In this document: positions 60,875-64,000 of the stretch, in pieces | Numbering within the stretch: the first letter of the stretch is position 1 | Layout of the letters: the number at the start of each line of letters is the position of its first letter | NCBI RefSeq assembly: GCF_011764445.1 | Contig: NZ_BLPG01000001.1 | Span: 6,713,001-6,777,000 of the forward strand | Length of the DNA: 64,000 bases | Reading direction: 5' to 3' | From: Phytohabitans rumicis | GTDB taxonomy: Bacteria; Actinomycetota; Actinomycetes; Mycobacteriales; Micromonosporaceae | Made by a program: the position numbers and the translations under genes | Notes under the pieces: model-generated | What the model was told of the DNA's origin: nothing | The model's input: the letters and a program-made list of their open reading frames with translations, nothing else | The model's database searches: none

Positions 60875-61849
60875 GTGAGCATGATCACCGAGCGCCCACA
60901 CTCTCCGGCCGCAGCCCGGCCCCTGGTGCCGGTGGCACCGCGTGACCTGGTGCCGCAGCGGGAGAAGACGCGCCGGTGGGACGTCGCCGGGGTGGTCAAG
61001 GCGTACGTGGCCCTGACCAAGCCGCGCATCGTCGAGTTGCTGCTCGTCACGACCGTACCCGCGATGGTTTTGGCGGCCGACGGCGTGCCGTCGCTGTGGC
61101 TGGTGGCCGTGGTGCTGATCGGCGGATCGCTTGCCGCGGGCGCGGCGAACGCGCTGAACTGCTACATCGACCGCGACATCGACCAGCTCATGAAGCGGAC
61201 CTCGCGGCGCCCGCTGCCCGCGCACCGGGTGTCGCCGCGCAGCGCGCTGGTCTTCGGCCTGGTGCTCGGTGTGGTGTCGGTGACGCTGATGGCGGTGTTC
61301 ACCAACTGGCTGGCGGCCGGGCTGACGCTCGCGGCGATCGTCTACTACGACGTCATCTACACCTTGTGGCTCAAGCGGACCACGCCGGCCAACACCTTCT
61401 GGGGTGGCGCCTGCGGGGCCGCGCCCGTGCTGATCGGCTGGGCCGCGGTGACCGGCTCGCTGGCCGCACCCGCCTGGGCCCTCTTCGCGGTCGTGTTCTT
61501 CTGGCAGATGCCGCACTTCTACGCGCTGGCGATCAAGTTCAAGGCGGACTACGCCCGCGCCGGCATCCCGATGCTGCCGGTGGTTGCCTCGCAGCGCCGG
61601 GTCAACCTGGAGATCATCCTGTTCGCGTGGCTCACCGTGGCCGCGTCGGTCGCGGTGTGGCCGCTGGGCATGACCCCGCTGTACGGAGTAACGGCGCTGG
61701 TCGTCGGCGCGCTCCTTCTTCTGGAGGCGCATCGGCTGGTCCGTCGCTCCCGGCGCGGGGAGCCCCTGCGGCCGATGCGGCTCTTCCACTGGTCCACCAC
61801 GTACCTGACGATCCTTTTCGTCGCGGTCGCCGCCGACGCACTGCTCTAA
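60875..61849 (+). CDS. ctaB: protoheme IX farnesyltransferase (heme O synthase)
   Basis: 324 residues from GTG 60875 (ATG 60881 is two codons in). UbiA-type prenyltransferase with about nine helices: first motif [20 protein letters not shown] near 90 with the Asp-rich site, [17 protein letters not shown], and [19 protein letters not shown]. Adds farnesyl to heme b, giving heme O for aa3 oxidase. It stands divergent from tkt, and ctaA lies 1.5 kb downstream, the usual actinobacterial layout. Confidence 0.95.
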   Translation: MSMITERPHSPAAARPLVPVAPRDLVPQREKTRRWDVAGVVKAYVALTKPRIVELLLVTTVPAMVLAADGVPSLWLVAVVLIGGSLAAGAANALNCYIDRDIDQLMKRTSRRPLPAHRVSPRSALVFGLVLGVVSVTLMAVFTNWLAAGLTLAAIVYYDVIYTLWLKRTTPANTFWGGACGAAPVLIGWAAVTGSLAAPAWALFAVVFFWQMPHFYALAIKFKADYARAGIPMLPVVASQRRVNLEIILFAWLTVAASVAVWPLGMTPLYGVTALVVGALLLLEAHRLVRRSRRGEPLRPMRLFHWSTTYLTILFVAVAADALL

Positions 61850-61914
61850 CGTCCCTTTGGCGCGTGAAACGCCCGATTCTGAAGTCGATCGAAATGCGGT
61901 TGTAACCGTGCCCC

Positions 61915-62016
61915 TTTTGCCCGGTGTTCTTATGAGCTTTTATGTTGATAAATCGGGCAAAACCTCTGGGTGACGTGTCGAAATGGTCGGGTAATTGGCA
62001 TCACAAAAAAATGTGA
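61915..62016. promoter_or_regulatory. A/T-rich pocket with two inverted repeats downstream of ctaB
   Basis: TTTTGCCCG (61915-61923) and CGGGCAAAA (61954-61962) form a 9-bp stem around an A/T-rich 30-nt loop; TCACAAAAAAATGTGA (62001-62016) is a second symmetric site. This ~150-bp stretch is the least G/C-rich non-coding DNA in the window. It probably contains the promoter of the gene at 62059 and may terminate ctaB. Confidence 0.45.
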
Positions 62017-62058
62017 GAGGTCGGCAACCTTCGAGGGAGTCTGCCTAGGCTCGTGCTC

Positions 62059-62394
62059 ATGGCAGATGGTTCCGATACACACATGACCGCCGGCCCGACC
62101 GCTCCGGCACAGGCCCCTGGTGGCCTCGTCGCGGGCATCCGGGCCTTCGCCGCCGGTCACGGCGGCGCGAAGGCGGTCATCGAGTACGTCGGTAAGCGGG
62201 GCGCCCGAATCGTCCTCGTGGGGGAAGACGGCGAGTGGGCGGACCAGTTCGCCGATGCCACCGACGTGGCGCGGCAGGCGTGCGCGAAGGCGGGCGTCGA
62301 GGTGGAAAACGAGTGGGAGCGCGAGCTCATGGACCAGATGCGCCCGAGCAACGACCTTTGGCGGTCGATGGGTAAGCGGTCGCTGTCTCGGTAG
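62059..62394 (+). CDS. conserved actinobacterial protein of unknown function
   Basis: 111 residues from the ATG at 62059 (a GTG two codons earlier is possible). Soluble: a Thr/Pro/Ala-rich N-terminus, then GGLVAGIRAFAAGHGGAKAVIEYVGKRGARIVLV, an acidic GEDGEWADQFADATDVARQACAKAGVEVENEWERELMDQM and a basic end. No domain name comes to mind. The A/T-rich upstream region suggests it is separately regulated. It lies between heme synthesis genes with 8 bp to the next gene. Confidence 0.7.
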   Translation: MADGSDTHMTAGPTAPAQAPGGLVAGIRAFAAGHGGAKAVIEYVGKRGARIVLVGEDGEWADQFADATDVARQACAKAGVEVENEWERELMDQMRPSNDLWRSMGKRSLSR

Positions 62395-62402
62395 GAAATC
62401 TC

Positions 62403-63335
62403 GTGACCAGTAATTCTGTCCCAGCGACCCGGGAGGAATCCCGGGTCGCTCTCGTTACGTGCGGCGAAATTCCCGATCTTGACCCGGATGACCGGCTGCT
62501 GCTGGCGCCGCTGCGGTCTCGCGGCGTGACCGCGGTGCCGGTGGCCTGGGACGCCGAGGGCGTCGACTGGGCCGGCTTCGACCTCGCTGTGCTCCGCTCG
62601 ACCTGGGACTACGCGGCCCGGCGCGAGCAGTTCGTGGACTGGGCGAGCGCGGTGCCCCGCCTGGCCAACCCGGCCGACGTGGTCCGGTGGAACACCGACA
62701 AGCGCTACCTGCGCGACCTGGCCGGCGCCGGGGTTCCCGTCGTACCGACGACCTGGGCTGTCGACGGCGTCGACCTTCCGGACGGCGGTGAGTACGTCGT
62801 CAAGCCCGCCGTGGGCGCCGGCAGCGTCGACACCGGCCGGTACGACCTCGGCCTGCCCGAGCACCGGGAACTGGCCCAGGCACACGTCGCCCGATTGCAG
62901 GCCGCCGGCCGGCTCGTGATGGTCCAGCCCTACCTGACCGCCGTCGACACGTACGGCGAGACCTCCCTGCTCTACCTCCCCGACGAGTCGGGGCGGCTCG
63001 CGTTCAGTCACGCCATCCGCAAGGGCGCGATGCTCGGTGGTCCGGACGAGGGCGGCGCGGGCCTCTACAAGGAGGAGACGATCCGGCCGCGGCGGCCGCT
63101 GGACGCCGAACTGGAGTTGGGGGAGCGCGCGCTGGCCGTGGCACCCGGCGACCCGCACAGCCTCCTGTACGCCCGCGTCGACCTGATCCCCGGCCCGGAC
63201 GACCTCCCGGTGGTGGTCGAGCTGGAACTGACCGAGCCCTCGCTCTTCCTGGCGACGGCCGAGGGGGCGGCGGATCGGCTTGCGGCGGCGGTCGCGACCC
63301 GCGCCCGTAAGCGGGACGACTACTACGTAACATAG
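62403..63335 (+). CDS. ATP-grasp domain protein
   Basis: 310 residues, GTG start 8 bp after the previous stop. Pre-ATP-grasp part with VLRSTWDYAARREQF; ATP-binding part with GEYVVKPAVGAGSVDTGRY (Lys near 137), MVQPYLTAVDTYGETSLLYL, and metal site VVELELTEPSLFL (Glu/Glu-Thr-Glu) near 280. Family members join carboxylate and amine or thiol groups with ATP; substrate unknown. It shares an operon with the preceding small protein and probably ctaA. Confidence 0.87.
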   Translation: MTSNSVPATREESRVALVTCGEIPDLDPDDRLLLAPLRSRGVTAVPVAWDAEGVDWAGFDLAVLRSTWDYAARREQFVDWASAVPRLANPADVVRWNTDKRYLRDLAGAGVPVVPTTWAVDGVDLPDGGEYVVKPAVGAGSVDTGRYDLGLPEHRELAQAHVARLQAAGRLVMVQPYLTAVDTYGETSLLYLPDESGRLAFSHAIRKGAMLGGPDEGGAGLYKEETIRPRRPLDAELELGERALAVAPGDPHSLLYARVDLIPGPDDLPVVVELELTEPSLFLATAEGAADRLAAAVATRARKRDDYYVT

Positions 63336-63339
63336 TGGC

Positions 63340-64000
63340 GTGTTGCGCCGCCTCGCCCTCGCCTCGGTCGTCGCCAACGTCGCGATCGTGGTCAGCGGCG
63401 GGGCGGTCCGCCTGACCGACTCCGGGCTCGGCTGCCCGACCTGGCCGCGGTGCACCGACGAGTCGTACACGGCGACCCGGGAGATGGGCATCCACGGGGC
63501 GATCGAGTTCGGCAACCGGATGTTCACGTACGTCGTCGGGTTCATCGCGCTCGCGGCGTTCATCGCGGCCTGGCGGCAGCGGCCCCGGCAGCGGCCGCTC
63601 GTGCTGCTGTCCGGTGCGGTGCTGCTCGGCATCCCGCTCCAGGGCGTGATCGGCGGGATCACCGTGCTCACCAACCTCAACCCGTGGGTGGTGGGCCTGC
63701 ACTTTCTCGCCTCGATGCTGATGCTGCTGGCGGCGTACGCGTTCTGGCGGGCCACCCGCGGGCTGCCGGTCGCCCCGCCCGCGCCCAAGCCGGTGCGGGC
63801 GCTGGCCTGGCTGGTCACCGGGGTGAGCGCGGCGGTGCTGGTGGTGGGCACGTGGGTGACCGGCAGCGGGCCGCACTCCGGCGACCACGGGGCGGCCCGC
63901 AACGGCCTCGACCCGGAGACGATCTCCCAGGTGCACGCCGACCTGGTGTTCCTGCTGATCGGCCTGTCGGTGGCCGGTTGGCTGGGGCTGCGGGCGCTGG
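63340..64000 (+). CDS. ctaA: heme A synthase, 3' truncated by window edge
   Basis: GTG at 63340, 4 bp after the ATP-grasp stop; runs off the window after ~220 residues. Features of CtaA/COX15: LALASVVANVAIVVSGGAVRL, SGLGCPTWPRC (conserved Cys pair loop), HGAIEFGNRMFTYVVG with heme-ligand His, GGITVLTNLNPWVVGLHFLAS with the second His, and GSGPHSGDHGAARNGL. About six of eight helices are in the window. Converts heme O to heme A, completing the pathway begun by ctaB. Confidence 0.93.
   Translation, partial: MLRRLALASVVANVAIVVSGGAVRLTDSGLGCPTWPRCTDESYTATREMGIHGAIEFGNRMFTYVVGFIALAAFIAAWRQRPRQRPLVLLSGAVLLGIPLQGVIGGITVLTNLNPWVVGLHFLASMLMLLAAYAFWRATRGLPVAPPAPKPVRALAWLVTGVSAAVLVVGTWVTGSGPHSGDHGAARNGLDPETISQVHADLVFLLIGLSVAGWLGLRAL

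Noticed and set aside
60629-61789. N-terminal extension of transketolase under ctaB
   Set aside because: Family similarity starts only at the GTG at 60628 and ctaB on the other strand is clear.

Overview
The window is high-GC DNA (strongly G/C-ending codons, many GTG starts) from a filamentous actinobacterium, most likely Micromonosporaceae (Micromonospora, Actinoplanes, Dactylosporangium or Phytohabitans type). Supporting genes are whiA, rbpA, opcA, a mycothiol-dependent maleylpyruvate-isomerase-type enzyme, a Methyltransf_19 (DUF574) protein, a DUF6401-like protein and the block uvrC-rapZ-yvcK-whiA-gap-pgk-tpiA-secG-rbpA. Assignment to genus is not possible by eye.

Layout. 1-11 kb: end of an anti-sigma-type ATPase, a tandem-domain secreted glycerophosphodiesterase, a small mechanosensitive-channel-like protein, an MFS transporter, a YihY-type membrane protein, a CrtI-like FAD oxidoreductase, a GGDEF-EAL protein coupled to a SAM methyltransferase, and an orphan FetB-like permease. 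11-26 kb: accessory metabolism. It holds a GT4 glycosyltransferase, a BrnT-like toxin-antitoxin pair, a LacI-controlled pair of GH127 beta-L-arabinofuranosidases, a PhoD phosphatase coupled to a PL4/FnIII-like protein beside a ROK regulator, a bicovalent BBE-type oxidoreductase and a SnoaL-type protein. 26-39 kb: an ECF sigma/anti-sigma/polysaccharide deacetylase-glycosyltransferase operon, a Ser/Thr kinase, a Fic protein, VapBC, a mycothiol/MBL pair, rsgA and a second EAL protein. 39-52 kb: uvrA, a Rieske lipoprotein, uvrC, rapZ, yvcK, whiA and lower glycolysis (gap-pgk-tpiA), then secG and rbpA. 52-61 kb, on the minus strand: tkt-tal-pgi-zwf-opcA-pgl, a full pentose-phosphate/upper-glycolysis operon facing the glycolysis operon. 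61-64 kb: ctaB, two uncharacterised proteins and the start of ctaA (heme A synthesis).

Two patterns cut across the window. First, intergenic gaps are populated by several families of palindromic elements, most of them beginning or ending in TGATCA/CGATCAAGG: four copies of a 59-97 bp hairpin (A), three of a second (B), two of a third (C) and one perfect 54-bp palindrome. Separately, the whiA-gap spacer holds two nested hairpins that share an identical 17-nt loop in opposite orientation while their stems differ by compensatory changes. This pair is the best candidate for an undescribed structured element.

Second, nine reading-frame breaks in seven genes (MscS-like, MFS, second GH127, uvrA, yvcK twice, pgk, pgi twice) are all loss of one base from a run now four G or C long. 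Several of these genes are core functions, so I read them as consensus errors in the underlying sequence, not true pseudogenes, and annotate the genes across the break.
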